64,000 nucleotides of DNA, taken from assembly GCF_008365405.1 (NCBI RefSeq), contig NZ_QOKV01000003.1, forward strand, positions 62,001 through 126,000, given 5' to 3'. Positions within the stretch are counted from its first letter, which is position 1, and each line of letters starts with the position of its first letter. The translations under genes were made by a program, and so were the position numbers. The notes beneath the pieces were generated by a model. That model had not been told where the DNA came from and searched no databases. It worked only from the letters and a program-made list of their open reading frames with translations. The DNA comes from Azospirillum brasilense. Its GTDB lineage: Bacteria > Pseudomonadota > Alphaproteobacteria > Azospirillales > Azospirillaceae. This document shows positions 1 to 10,802 of the stretch, piece by piece.

Positions 1-426
1 CTCCTCCGGTTCGGCCTGCCCCTGCTCGATCCCCCAGGCGAGAAAGCAATGGGCGGTCTCGTCGGTGATGCTGTTGGACAGGTGCATGGTCAGGATCGGG
101 AGCCAGTGGCGGGCGGTCTGGCCGGTTTCCTCCAGCAACTCGCGCTTGGCCGACTCCACCGGTTCGACGCCCTTCTTGCCGCCGCCCTCCGGGATCTCCC
201 AACTGTACTGTTCCAAGGGGAAGCGGTACTGGCCGACCAGCGTGACGCGGCCCTGGTCGTCGATGGGAACCACCCCGGTCGCCAGATTTTGGGCGTGCAT
301 GACGCCGTAGATGCCGGGATTGCCGAGCGGGGTCAGCACGTCGTGCTCCACCACCCGCATCCACGGATTCTCGTAGATCGGCTTGGTCGTCAGGACGGTC
401 CAGGGATTGCCGGTCTTGTGCGGCAC
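1..426 (-). CDS. Nudix hydrolase (ADP-ribose pyrophosphatase-like), C-terminus cut by window edge
   Basis: 142 codons are visible and the 3' end lies outside the window. The GTG start at 426 has an AAGGAG ribosome-binding site about 8 nt upstream. Residues around 95-120 form a Nudix box: an EIPEGGG entry followed by RELLEETG. The first acidic residue of the textbook Gx5Ex7REUxEExGU pattern is shifted by one position, which makes the motif slightly atypical. Family members hydrolyse nucleoside diphosphates linked to another moiety, commonly ADP-ribose or other NDP-sugars, in the cytoplasm. The substrate cannot be read from the sequence. It is transcribed away from the methyltransferase gene to its right. 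Confidence 0.85.
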   Translation of the reverse strand, partial: MPHKTGNPWTVLTTKPIYENPWMRVVEHDVLTPLGNPGIYGVMHAQNLATGVVPIDDQGRVTLVGQYRFPLEQYSWEIPEGGGKKGVEPVESAKRELLEETGQTARHWLPILTMHLSNSITDETAHCFLAWGIEQGQAEPEE

Positions 427-688
427 GCCGGTGCTCCTTGAGCGGTGTGGGGGCGGTGTGGGGACAGGCTGCGGGGTGCTGGGGCGGAACTATAGGCATT
501 GCGCCTCGATGCTGCAACGCGGCGCGCTTCGGCCACCGTGCCGCGCGTCGGCTTCAGGACCGCAAGCCATGGTCGTTACGGAAATATTTCACAGTTAGAT
601 AAAATTTTCGCGACAGTTCACGCAAGTCCTTTCCAACTGTTCGTGCTGGTTACTTGACTCCCCGACTGTTGAGGTCTACCTCTGTATT

Positions 689-1777
689 GTGCGGTATCCG
701 TTGATGCCGGCGGTGGCCGTCCTTCGTGGGGCAGCAATTTTGGAAACGCAGCGCCGGATGCGGCACAATTTTCAGGATAGGGAGCGCTGGCGCAATCCCG
801 ACTGGCGGACGAAATTCGTCGCCTGGTGGGAAGGCTACGACCTCGCCGCCCTGTCCCGGCTGGCCCGCACCGCCCCGGCCTCCCGCCTGCCGCTGCGCGG
901 CCCGGTGGCGGCGCTGGGTTCCGCCGCGCCGGCCGGCGCCCTGCCGCCCGAGGCGCCGCGGCCCGATGCCGACCTGGAGCGGCTGGAGAACCTGCAACTG
1001 GACCGGCAGGGCGAACCGGTCTGGTCGGTCGCCCGCACGGAAGGGGCGCAGATGCTGTGGGGCCAGGACTGCGTCGGTCCCGGCGACTCGCAATGGATGG
1101 TCGAATCCGTCCGCTCCTTCGGGCTGAACCCGGCCAAGAGCGTGCTGGACCTCTCGGCGGGGCTGGGCGGGCCGGCGCGCGGCATCGTCGACAGCTACGA
1201 CACCTGGGTCACCGGCCTGGAGATGTCCCCCCTGCTGGCCAAGCTGGGGATGGAGCGGTCCAAGGCGCTGGGCGTGTCGAAGAAGGCGCCGATCGGCCAT
1301 TACGACCCGGAGCATTTCAACCAGGCGGGCTCCTTCGACCTCGTGCTGGCCGACCGGGTGATGCACCGGGTGCGCGACAAGGAAGGTTTCCTCGACCGCG
1401 TCTGCGACTGCGTCAAGCCGAAGGGCGGTGTGCTGCTGTTCGATTATGTGATCGAGGGCACCCCGTCCTCCTGGGAGAGCTGGAATGGCTGGCGCGACTC
1501 CGAGCCGCTGGAGGTCTATCCCTGGTCGGCCACCCGCATGGCCGACGAGCTGACCCAGCGCAACCTCGACCTGCGCATTTCCGAGGATCTTACGCAATTT
1601 CATCGCCGTCAGGCCGTGGAGCGGGTGCGCCGGCTGGGCGAGGCGCTGAAGACCGCGGTCCCCGAACCCCGCGTGCTCAAGGCGCTGGCCCGCGAGCTGG
1701 CGCTGTGGTGGTCGCGCCTGCGCGTGCTGGGCAGCGGGCTGCGTTTCTGCCGCTACGTGGCGATGCGCCCGACTTAA
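689..1777 (+). CDS. Class I SAM-dependent methyltransferase
   Basis: A 362-residue protein if the GTG at 689 is used. In-frame ATGs at 704 and 758 are alternatives, and the conserved-looking part begins after residue 24. The SAM-binding motif I is LDLSAGLGGPARG near residues 153-165, followed by a VTGLEMSP segment that fits the acidic motif II and by FDLVLADRVMHRV as motif IV. The acceptor substrate is unknown. The N-terminal 120 residues are Trp- and Arg-rich and look family-specific. The stop codon overlaps the convergent binding-protein gene by 4 nt. Confidence 0.75.
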   Translation: MRYPLMPAVAVLRGAAILETQRRMRHNFQDRERWRNPDWRTKFVAWWEGYDLAALSRLARTAPASRLPLRGPVAALGSAAPAGALPPEAPRPDADLERLENLQLDRQGEPVWSVARTEGAQMLWGQDCVGPGDSQWMVESVRSFGLNPAKSVLDLSAGLGGPARGIVDSYDTWVTGLEMSPLLAKLGMERSKALGVSKKAPIGHYDPEHFNQAGSFDLVLADRVMHRVRDKEGFLDRVCDCVKPKGGVLLFDYVIEGTPSSWESWNGWRDSEPLEVYPWSATRMADELTQRNLDLRISEDLTQFHRRQAVERVRRLGEALKTAVPEPRVLKALARELALWWSRLRVLGSGLRFCRYVAMRPT

Positions 1778-3111
1778 GGCTTCTCGTCACAGGCCCGCGG
1801 TTCGATCTTGCGCTCCGCGGCGAAGCGCCGGGCCGACTCCGTCACCAGCTTGCGGATCAGGGCGCGGCGCGGCTCGATGGGGCCGGACACGTCCAGCCAG
1901 CGCTCCCCGTCCCACTGCTGCACATGCAGCGGCACGATCCCTTCATGGTCGGCGCAGGTGATGCGCAGCGGCTGCATGAAGCCGTCCAGCCCCAGCGCGG
2001 CCAGCCGTTCGGCGGTCAGGTCCAGATGGTCGAAGCCCCAGGCGACCTGTGCCCCGGTCAGCGGCCGGCGCCCGTATTTGCCCTGCGCGGTGCGGATGGC
2101 CTCGACCAGGACGGCGGCGTTGAAGACCCCGCGGTTGTAGAGCACCGTGCCGATCTGGCCGGGATCGCCGGCCCCCAGCCCATGGGCGTGGACCCGCTCG
2201 CGGATGGCGCGGATCACCGGCAGGTCCGCCCCGGCGGCGTGGAAGGCGACCGCCTTGTAGCCGACCGCGGCGGCGCCGACCGGCCGGACGTCCAGCTCCG
2301 ACCCGGCCCACCAGACGCCGATCATGCGGTCGGCCGGATAGCCGGCGGCGGCGGCCTCGCGCAGGGCGGTGGAGTTCTGCACGCCCCAGCCCCACAGGAT
2401 CACGTAATCGGGCCGGTAGTGGCGGGCGATCTGCGTCCACACCGCGCGTTGGTCCAGCCCGGGCGGGGCGACGGGGAAGCTGCGCATCTCGAAGCCCAGC
2501 GGGCCGCGCAACGCCTCCAGCATGGGCAGCGGCTCCTTGCCGAAGGCGCTGTCGTGGTAGACGTAGGCGATTTTCCGCCCGTGCAACTGGTCCTGCCCGC
2601 CCAGCTCCGTTGCGATGTGGCTGATGGCGGCGTCGATGCCCGTCCAATAGCTGGCCGGGGCGTTGACCGCGTAGGGGAAGACCCGCCCGTCGGACACGTC
2701 CGCCCGCCCGTAGCCGGAGGAGAAGACCGGGATGCGGTCGGCGGCCCCGCGCTCGATCAGGGCGTAGGTGATGCCGGTGGACAGCGGCAGGACGGCGGCG
2801 GCCCCGGTCGGCCCCTTGGCCTTCAGCCGCTCGTAGCACTCCACCCCGCGGTCGGTGTTGTAGCCGGTGTCGCACTCCTCCCAGGCGATGGGCACGCCGC
2901 CGATGCCGCCGTCGCGCCGGTTGACCAGCGTCAGATAATCGGCCACCCCGTCGGCCAGCGGGATGCCGTAGGGCGCGTAGGGGCCGCTGCGGTAGACAAG
3001 GTGGGGGAAGAACTGCGCCCCTTGCGGCGACTCCGGGGCGGCCTTGGCCGGGGCGCACAGCACCGCCACCGCCAGGGCCACCGCCGCCAAAGCTGGGGCG
3101 CGCCATGCCAT
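1774..3111 (-). CDS. Periplasmic ABC substrate-binding protein, branched-chain amino acid (LivK-type) family
   Basis: Start chosen at ATG 3111, which has a GGAGG site 7 nt upstream and begins a clear signal peptide (MAWRAPALAAVALAVAVL, cleavage after AKA). Upstream in-frame codons look non-coding. The mature protein is a type I periplasmic binding fold. It has an early YGIPLADGVADYLTLVN helix, NRRDGGIGGVPI (the family's N-x-x-GGI-x-G signature) and a second lobe near IARHYRPDYVILWGWG. It should deliver an amino-acid-like ligand or urea-type compound to an inner-membrane ABC transporter, but no permease or ATPase gene is next to it, so it may work as an orphan. Length (445 aa) is slightly above typical. 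Confidence 0.8.
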   Translation of the reverse strand: MAWRAPALAAVALAVAVLCAPAKAAPESPQGAQFFPHLVYRSGPYAPYGIPLADGVADYLTLVNRRDGGIGGVPIAWEECDTGYNTDRGVECYERLKAKGPTGAAAVLPLSTGITYALIERGAADRIPVFSSGYGRADVSDGRVFPYAVNAPASYWTGIDAAISHIATELGGQDQLHGRKIAYVYHDSAFGKEPLPMLEALRGPLGFEMRSFPVAPPGLDQRAVWTQIARHYRPDYVILWGWGVQNSTALREAAAAGYPADRMIGVWWAGSELDVRPVGAAAVGYKAVAFHAAGADLPVIRAIRERVHAHGLGAGDPGQIGTVLYNRGVFNAAVLVEAIRTAQGKYGRRPLTGAQVAWGFDHLDLTAERLAALGLDGFMQPLRITCADHEGIVPLHVQQWDGERWLDVSGPIEPRRALIRKLVTESARRFAAERKIEPRACDEKP

Positions 3112-3358
3112 TCCGTTTCCTCCACCCGTCGCGCGCCGGGCCGTTGCGCCCGTCCGCGTGGTTTTCATTGCGCGGGATTCTAGTACGGACCGGTCCGGTT
3201 TCGCACGAAGAGAGCGCACCCCCACGCCTCCGCTTCCCTGCCTCTCGGAAGGAGCCCTTTGAAGGGGGGCGGGACCGGCACTAAATCAGGCGGTTGAGGC
3301 ATGCGGAAACCACGGCCGCCGCCCGGCCGGTCCGCCAATAACGCGAAGGAGGGGTACC

Positions 3359-6049
<2,691 letters not shown>

Positions 6050-6239
6050 GGCTGTTGGAACGTTTGAAGACTTACGATATCGGAATTCTGGTCTGATCCT
6101 TGACTTGAATCAGAAAAAGAGGTAACCGAATGGAGGCGGTCGGGAATGATGTCTCGACCGCCTTGATTCTGGGGGGAAATTCCCTTCGCAACCCGGCCAA
6201 AGGCGTGGCGTTTCTGCCGATGCCGCGGCGACGGACAAC

Positions 6240-6476
6240 ATGGGTTGGTTTCGCACGATGCCGAATCTTGAGCATGTGATGAACGATCCGGATGCGCTCC
6301 GGGATTCCGTGGAACGCATGATGGCCCATCAGGGCAGCCGCGGCGAAGTCCGCATCAATCATGGCATCCGAACCGCGCAGGAACTGGAGGATTGGGTGCG
6401 CCAGTCCACCCACAAGCCTGAAGACATCGATGCCTACCGTCAACTGTTGGGGTTGGACTCGGACGCCAATGGTTGA
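6240..6476 (+). CDS. Small hypothetical protein, first gene of a coupled pair
   Basis: A 78-residue soluble, acidic-helical protein that I do not recognise. ATG codons at 6240, 6258 and 6276 are all possible starts and none has a strong ribosome-binding site. Its stop codon lies inside the start of the next gene (8-nt overlap), so the two are probably translationally coupled. The C-terminal half (RTAQELEDWVRQS then DIDAYRQLLGLD) looks like a compact helical unit. There is no signal peptide or membrane segment. Base composition of the pair is less GC-rich than the flanking housekeeping genes, which may indicate acquisition. Confidence 0.5.
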   Translation: MGWFRTMPNLEHVMNDPDALRDSVERMMAHQGSRGEVRINHGIRTAQELEDWVRQSTHKPEDIDAYRQLLGLDSDANG

Positions 6477-6954
6477 TCCCGCCTTACCGGAGTTTTCCTT
6501 CACCGATGAACTTCGGCGAAGGATTTTCACCGAATATGTGACGTTTCTCAGCGAAGCCTGCCGTGTGTTCCGGATGCCGCTGAAGCATCTGGAATACAGC
6601 GACCGCGAACTGGCCTTGGCCGTTGCGGAGGCGGAGATCGACCTGCGCGCGGTGCTGGCGCGGCGCTCAAGGACGCATGGCATCACGCCCGGCAAGATTG
6701 CCGGCGTCCTGGCCTTCCGGCTGAGTCGGTTCAAGATCGTGCATTTCAATCCGGAGGGTTGGGGAAATCCCAATCTGTACTTGATCCAGGAAATGGCCGC
6801 CGTGCTTCTGGTGAAGCGCCTTTTCGTAAGGGGCACAATTCCGGAAATCAGCGTCCTTGAACTCAGCTATCAGCTTTCCCGGCGGCATGCCAATCAGGAA
6901 ACCGCCGGATTGTTCTTCGATGCTTTCGCGACGGACGCTCGGCACGCGGCCTGA
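6469..6954 (+). CDS. Hypothetical protein, second gene of a coupled pair
   Basis: 161 residues from the ATG at 6469, which overlaps the stop of the preceding small gene. The encoded protein is soluble and mixed alpha/beta. It has a long helical N-half (FTDELRRRIFTEYVTFLSEACRVF, split here by position around residues 10-33) and a hydrophobic strand around VLAFRLSRFKIVHF. No family is recognised. Gene size, coupling and isolation between acnA and an acyltransferase would fit a small accessory operon such as a toxin-antitoxin or an immunity pair, but no diagnostic motif is visible and I do not assign a function. Confidence 0.55.
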   Translation: MVDPALPEFSFTDELRRRIFTEYVTFLSEACRVFRMPLKHLEYSDRELALAVAEAEIDLRAVLARRSRTHGITPGKIAGVLAFRLSRFKIVHFNPEGWGNPNLYLIQEMAAVLLVKRLFVRGTIPEISVLELSYQLSRRHANQETAGLFFDAFATDARHAA

Positions 6955-6963
6955 GACTGGTCC

Positions 6964-8874
6964 TCACTCTCCGTAGGTTTGATCGGGCGCGCGCAAAACC
7001 TCCTGAATGCTCTGCACGAGCAGGATGCTGCCGTGGGTCGAGAAATGGCCCTGGTCCAGGAAGTAGAAGCCCTGGTCGTCCCTGATCCGGCAGAGCGGAA
7101 GGGACTTGCAGGGATCGGGATCGCAGAAATAGTCGGAGGTGTCGACGAACTGCGCCCCCTGCGTCGCGGTGATCAGCGGCTGGTCGGCGGCTTGGCCGGT
7201 GATCGAATAGGCCCGCTCCGACTTCATGAAATAGGTGTGGTCGTAGGGGTTGCGGAAGCGGAACACCGGGCTCTGCCCCAGCACGACGATGCGGATGCCC
7301 CGGCTCAGCAAAGCCACCACGGTGTCATGCAGGCGGCGGAGATCGAGGGCGTTGGTGTCCATGTACCATTCCCACCGCGCCGCCATGATGACGATGCGGA
7401 TGCCGTTGCGGTCGATGATCTCATCGACGCGGCTGTTGAAGTCCTGGCAGTTCGGACGGGCGTTGACGGACAGATCCTTGATGGGCGGGCAGCCGGATGC
7501 CGTGTATTGGACGATGTTGAAGGGCAGGGTGTCGGCGATGTTCTGAAGCCCCGGCACATAATGGGCGGCGAAGGAATCCCCCCAGAGCAGGGCGGTGGGC
7601 GCGTCCGCCTTCAGGGGGCCTATCCGGCAACCCTCCATGCCCGGCCACGCCTCGGGGGGCTGGTCGGTTTCGAGGAAGCAGGTGTGTTCCTTGTAGAGTT
7701 CCCGCCCTGAGATGTCCTGCGGCGCGTAGTCGGTGAAGCGCTGTGGCAGCCCGTTGGACAGATGGCCGAGCAGCCCGACCCCCGCCAGCCCCGCCATGGC
7801 CCAGCCGGTCCGGGCGAAGACCGTGGACGGCCGGCGCCCCGACTCCGCCCCGGGATCCGCCCTGGGCTTGCGGAAGGGAATTTCGATCAGCCGCCAGGAC
7901 AGCACGGACACCGCGGCGATGACCGCGAGAAGGACCAGCGTCTCCCTGGTGGACAGGTCCCGCCCCTTGTGGAAGCGCGCGAAGACCATCAGCGGCCAGT
8001 GCCAGATGTACATGGAGTAGGAGATCAGCCCGATGAAGACCATGGGGCGCAGGGTCAGCACCGTCCCGACCGCCGTCGGGCCGCCCCGCCCCGCGTGGAT
8101 CACCAGCGCCGCCCCCAGGCAGGGCAGCAGCGCGGCGTAGCCCGGGAAGGCCGTCGCCTCCGTCAAGGCGAACACGCTGGCGACGATCAGAGCGGCGCCG
8201 AGCGCGGAGGCCAGTTCCCGCGCCGCCCGGCCGCGGAAGTCCGGAACGGCACCGAAGGCGAGAAGGGCGCCCAGCACCAGTTCCCACAGCCGGGGCGGCA
8301 GCAGGTAGAAGGCCGCCACCGGATGATCCCGCACCAGGAACACGCTCAAGGCGAAGGAGGCCGCCGCTGCCGCCCCCAGAACGGCAATCCATACCGAACG
8401 CCCGTACGGGAGCAAAGCCAGCAGGGCGAGGGGAAAGACGATGTAGAACTGCTGCTCCACCCCCAGCGACCAGGTGTGGAGAAGCGGGTTCATCTCCGCC
8501 GCGCTTTCGAAGTAACTGGATTTCAGATAATAGACGATGTTGGACGAGAACAGCGTGGTCGCCGCGAGATTCTGGGAAAAGCTCTTCAACTCCTGGGGTG
8601 ACAGCAGGATCAGCGCGAGCACCGCGGTGACCGCCAGGGCCGCGAACAGGGCGGGAAGGATTCGGCGGATGCGGCGGACATAGAACTCGGCCAGGGAAAA
8701 GGTGCCGCGCTGCGCGTCGTTCAGAACGATCGAGCCGATGAGATATCCGGAAATCACGAAGAACACATCGACGCCGATGTATCCGCCGCTGAACAGGGAA
8801 AACTTCGCGTGGAACAGCAGAACCGAAAGGATCGATACCGCGCGAAGGCCGTCGATGTCGGGGCGGTACGTCAT
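6964..8874 (-). CDS. OafA/YrhL-type membrane acyltransferase with C-terminal SGNH domain
   Basis: 636 residues. Residues 1-375 form the acyltransferase-3 membrane domain of about ten helices. It opens with the hallmark YRPDIDGLRAVSILSVLLFH and GGYIGVDVFFVISGYLI, and carries a conserved RxxR (RRIRRILPA) and HTWSLGVEQQFY. Residues 420-636 are an SGNH/GDSL-like hydrolase-fold domain with WGDSF (Ser434) and a C-terminal D607-x-x-H610 pair completing a catalytic triad. Such enzymes O-acetylate surface polysaccharides, with the SGNH domain on the periplasmic side. The target is probably exopolysaccharide or O-antigen, but no glycan cluster is adjacent. It ends 9 nt after the stop of the unknown pair that converges on it. 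Confidence 0.9.
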   Translation of the reverse strand: MTYRPDIDGLRAVSILSVLLFHAKFSLFSGGYIGVDVFFVISGYLIGSIVLNDAQRGTFSLAEFYVRRIRRILPALFAALAVTAVLALILLSPQELKSFSQNLAATTLFSSNIVYYLKSSYFESAAEMNPLLHTWSLGVEQQFYIVFPLALLALLPYGRSVWIAVLGAAAAASFALSVFLVRDHPVAAFYLLPPRLWELVLGALLAFGAVPDFRGRAARELASALGAALIVASVFALTEATAFPGYAALLPCLGAALVIHAGRGGPTAVGTVLTLRPMVFIGLISYSMYIWHWPLMVFARFHKGRDLSTRETLVLLAVIAAVSVLSWRLIEIPFRKPRADPGAESGRRPSTVFARTGWAMAGLAGVGLLGHLSNGLPQRFTDYAPQDISGRELYKEHTCFLETDQPPEAWPGMEGCRIGPLKADAPTALLWGDSFAAHYVPGLQNIADTLPFNIVQYTASGCPPIKDLSVNARPNCQDFNSRVDEIIDRNGIRIVIMAARWEWYMDTNALDLRRLHDTVVALLSRGIRIVVLGQSPVFRFRNPYDHTYFMKSERAYSITGQAADQPLITATQGAQFVDTSDYFCDPDPCKSLPLCRIRDDQGFYFLDQGHFSTHGSILLVQSIQEVLRAPDQTYGE

Positions 8875-9317
8875 GGAACCCGCAATGCTTGGGTGGAACG
8901 GAAACGTGGGTCGGCGATCCCGAACCCGGTTCTACGGCGGGAGGCGAGCGGCGATGAGCGTGGGGATGTTCGGCTGCGTGAGGGACGGCAGCGTGCTTGC
9001 CCCCTGACAATCCGATGATGTGGAAAAGACGTCGCGCTATGAGCGTAAGATTGGCATTGTTGTCGCGTGGATTGCTTTAATGTTTTTAGGGTCCTTGAGA
9101 GGAAAGTGCTCTTGAATTCGATGATATGTCATCGAGGCGGAGCGTTGAAGTGAATTATTGAATGAAATCCTTAGGGCGTCGGCACTTTGAATGGTCTAAC
9201 AAGAATTCAAAGATAATCGGTGACCGATAGGGATAGAGAAAACGACCGTTATTGCGGGGGTGTCCGGCGATCCGTCGGGATTTTACAATGTCTTCGTGTG
9301 CGCGGTAAGATTGCCGG
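8875..9317. other. 443-nt gene-free spacer with an AT-rich stretch
   Basis: No credible coding frame is seen. The part from about 9020 to 9290 is markedly less GC-rich than its surroundings and must hold the promoter of the acyltransferase gene (transcribed leftwards from 8874). It also holds the 3' trailer of the LytTR gene. The only structure I can point to is the perfect inverted repeat at 9118-9135. Confidence 0.6.
9118..9135. promoter_or_regulatory. Perfect 7-bp inverted repeat, possible operator
   Basis: TCGATGA-tatg-TCATCGA lies in the AT-rich spacer, 244 nt upstream of the acyltransferase start codon. The 18-nt symmetrical site is the size of a dimeric regulator's operator, and it lacks a T-tract, so it is not a terminator. 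Regulator unknown. Confidence 0.35.
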
Positions 9318-10172
9318 TCACGACCCCGTCTTCTCCGCCCAGCCCGCCGCCCGAGCCGCCGCCCGAACCTCCGTCAGGTAACTGCGGCTGACCGGCACGC
9401 GCCGGCCGTTGCGCAGAACCAGCACCAGCTTGCCGTCCGGCTTGCGCTCCACCCCGGCGACGGCCGCCGCGGCGACCCAGTGGGAGCGGTGGACCTGCAT
9501 GCCGTCCAGCCCGGCCAGCTCGGCGATGGCGTCGCGCAGCCGCATCAGGATCAGGTCGCTGCCCGCCTCTGTGTGGACGCGGACGTAATGGTCCTCCATC
9601 TCCAGCGCCAGCAGGTCCCGGCCGAGCCGTGCGGGCAGACGGGCGAGGAAGGCGGGCTCCGCCGGGGGTGCCGGCGCGTTGTCGGGGAGGGGCGGGGAAG
9701 GGAGAGCCGCAGGGCCGGCGAGAAGCCCACGGTCCCGCAGCTCCAGCCAGACCGGAATGGCGGACACCAGCAGGGTGACGAGGACGACATAGACGAACAG
9801 CTCCGCCAATCCCAGCGGGCGTAGAAAATCCAACCCGCGCAACGTCTTTTCGAGCAGCGCCACAGTCAGCGTCATCAGCGACGCCACCGCCAGCGTCACC
9901 CCGACCAGCATGGAGCGCCACGCCTCGGGCCTCTCCCTCAGCAGGCGGGTGGCGGCCAGGGTCAGAAGTTCGAAGGCAAGGCCGCCCAGCCCGATCAGGC
10001 TGATCCAATAGGCCAGCCGCTGTGTCAGCGTCAGATCCACGAAGGTGCCGAAGGGACCCAGGAGAGCCAGCACCAGCGCCGCGCCGAGCAGCGACGGCAA
10101 GCACCGGCCCAGCAGCCGGCGGCGGTAGGGCGTGCGGGGCTGCCCCGCCGCGGGAAGCGTCGTTTCACGCAT
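9318..10172 (-). CDS. Membrane-anchored LytTR-family transcriptional regulator
   Basis: 284 residues from ATG 10172. The N-terminal half has four predicted membrane helices (around residues 18-40, 48-68, 82-103 and 118-142). The C-terminal 100 residues are a LytTR DNA-binding domain: LLALEMEDHYVRVHTEAG, IAELAGLDGMQVHRSHWVA and a closing KLVLVLRNGRRVPVSR. This is the arrangement of stand-alone membrane LytTR regulators, which act without a receiver domain. A perfect palindrome lies over its own start codon, so autoregulation is plausible. The divergent neighbour is the secreted DUF2141 protein at 10317, a likely target. Confidence 0.85.
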   Translation of the reverse strand: MRETTLPAAGQPRTPYRRRLLGRCLPSLLGAALVLALLGPFGTFVDLTLTQRLAYWISLIGLGGLAFELLTLAATRLLRERPEAWRSMLVGVTLAVASLMTLTVALLEKTLRGLDFLRPLGLAELFVYVVLVTLLVSAIPVWLELRDRGLLAGPAALPSPPLPDNAPAPPAEPAFLARLPARLGRDLLALEMEDHYVRVHTEAGSDLILMRLRDAIAELAGLDGMQVHRSHWVAAAAVAGVERKPDGKLVLVLRNGRRVPVSRSYLTEVRAAARAAGWAEKTGS

Positions 10173-10200
10173 CGTGAAATGCCGGTTCCGTCGTTTCGCG
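10158..10200. promoter_or_regulatory. Palindrome over the LytTR start codon plus a direct repeat
   Basis: TTTCACG-cat-CGTGAAA spans 10163-10179. The 3-nt spacer is exactly the complement of the LytTR gene's ATG. In addition CGTCGTTTC occurs at 10158-10166 and again at 10189-10197, 31 bp apart (about three helical turns, so on the same DNA face). LytTR proteins classically bind paired direct repeats. I infer, without proof, an autoregulatory site that could block initiation. Confidence 0.4.
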
Positions 10201-10316
10201 AAGCCGCATCCCGCCGGTCCCGCAGCGGTGGTGGCCCGCCGCCCGCCCGTTCGGGCATGGAAGGGACCGGCTTGGAAAGGCGACGGTTCGCCCACGGCAA
10301 AGGAAAGGGACAGGAA

Positions 10317-10760
10317 ATGGAGGCCGCATGTCGGATCGGAATGGGGTTGGTCGGCGCGATGACGCTGACCCTCGCCGCGGCGGGAGTCTGCGCGGGGGAG
10401 CTTCGCGCAACCATCGCCAACGTCAAGCCCCAACAGGGCAAGCTGTGGGTCGCGCTGTACGACGGCGCCGATGCCTACAAAGCGGAGCGGCGTTTCGCCG
10501 GGCAAATCCTGGAGGCGTCGGGGAGGGAGGTGGCGGCGGTCTTCATCGGGCTGTCGGCGGGGCATTACGGAATCGCGGTGTTCCAGGACCGGAACGGCGA
10601 CTCGGTGCTCACCACCAACATGCTGGGCATTCCGGGCGAGCCCTACGGATTCAGCGGCGGGGTGACGGGCAGCGCTTTCGGCCCGCCGGCTTTCGACGCC
10701 TTTGCCCTGGAGGTGCCAGACGGGGGGACGGTGACCACCAGGGTGCCCCTGACGGACTGA
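10317..10760 (+). CDS. Secreted DUF2141 domain protein
   Basis: 147 residues from ATG 10317, chosen because it begins a signal peptide (hydrophobic MGLVGAMTLTLAAAGVCAG) and follows an AGGAAAGGGACAGGAA purine tract. Longer upstream readings lack coding character. The mature part is a small beta-rich DUF2141 domain: KLWVALYDGADAY, then GHYGIAVFQDRNGD and NMLGIPGEPYGFSG, the family's conserved core. The function of DUF2141 proteins is not established, and they are usually periplasmic or extracellular. It diverges from the LytTR regulator gene, sharing a 144-nt intergenic region with it. Confidence 0.8.
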   Translation: MEAACRIGMGLVGAMTLTLAAAGVCAGELRATIANVKPQQGKLWVALYDGADAYKAERRFAGQILEASGREVAAVFIGLSAGHYGIAVFQDRNGDSVLTTNMLGIPGEPYGFSGGVTGSAFGPPAFDAFALEVPDGGTVTTRVPLTD

Positions 10761-10802
10761 GCCGCCGTTCCGGACAGCCGGAGCGGTGCCGTGGAAAACC
10801 TC

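Noticed and set aside
655-683. Sigma-70 type promoter TTGACT before the methyltransferase
   Set aside because: The -35 is good but no acceptable -10 lies at 16-18 nt; it would also start transcription almost on the GTG at 689.
826-3183. Long open frame on the plus strand through the methyltransferase and binding-protein genes
   Set aside because: Composition is Arg/Gly/Ala-rich as expected for an antisense or shifted frame in GC-rich DNA. It conflicts with two well-supported genes with ribosome-binding sites and motifs.
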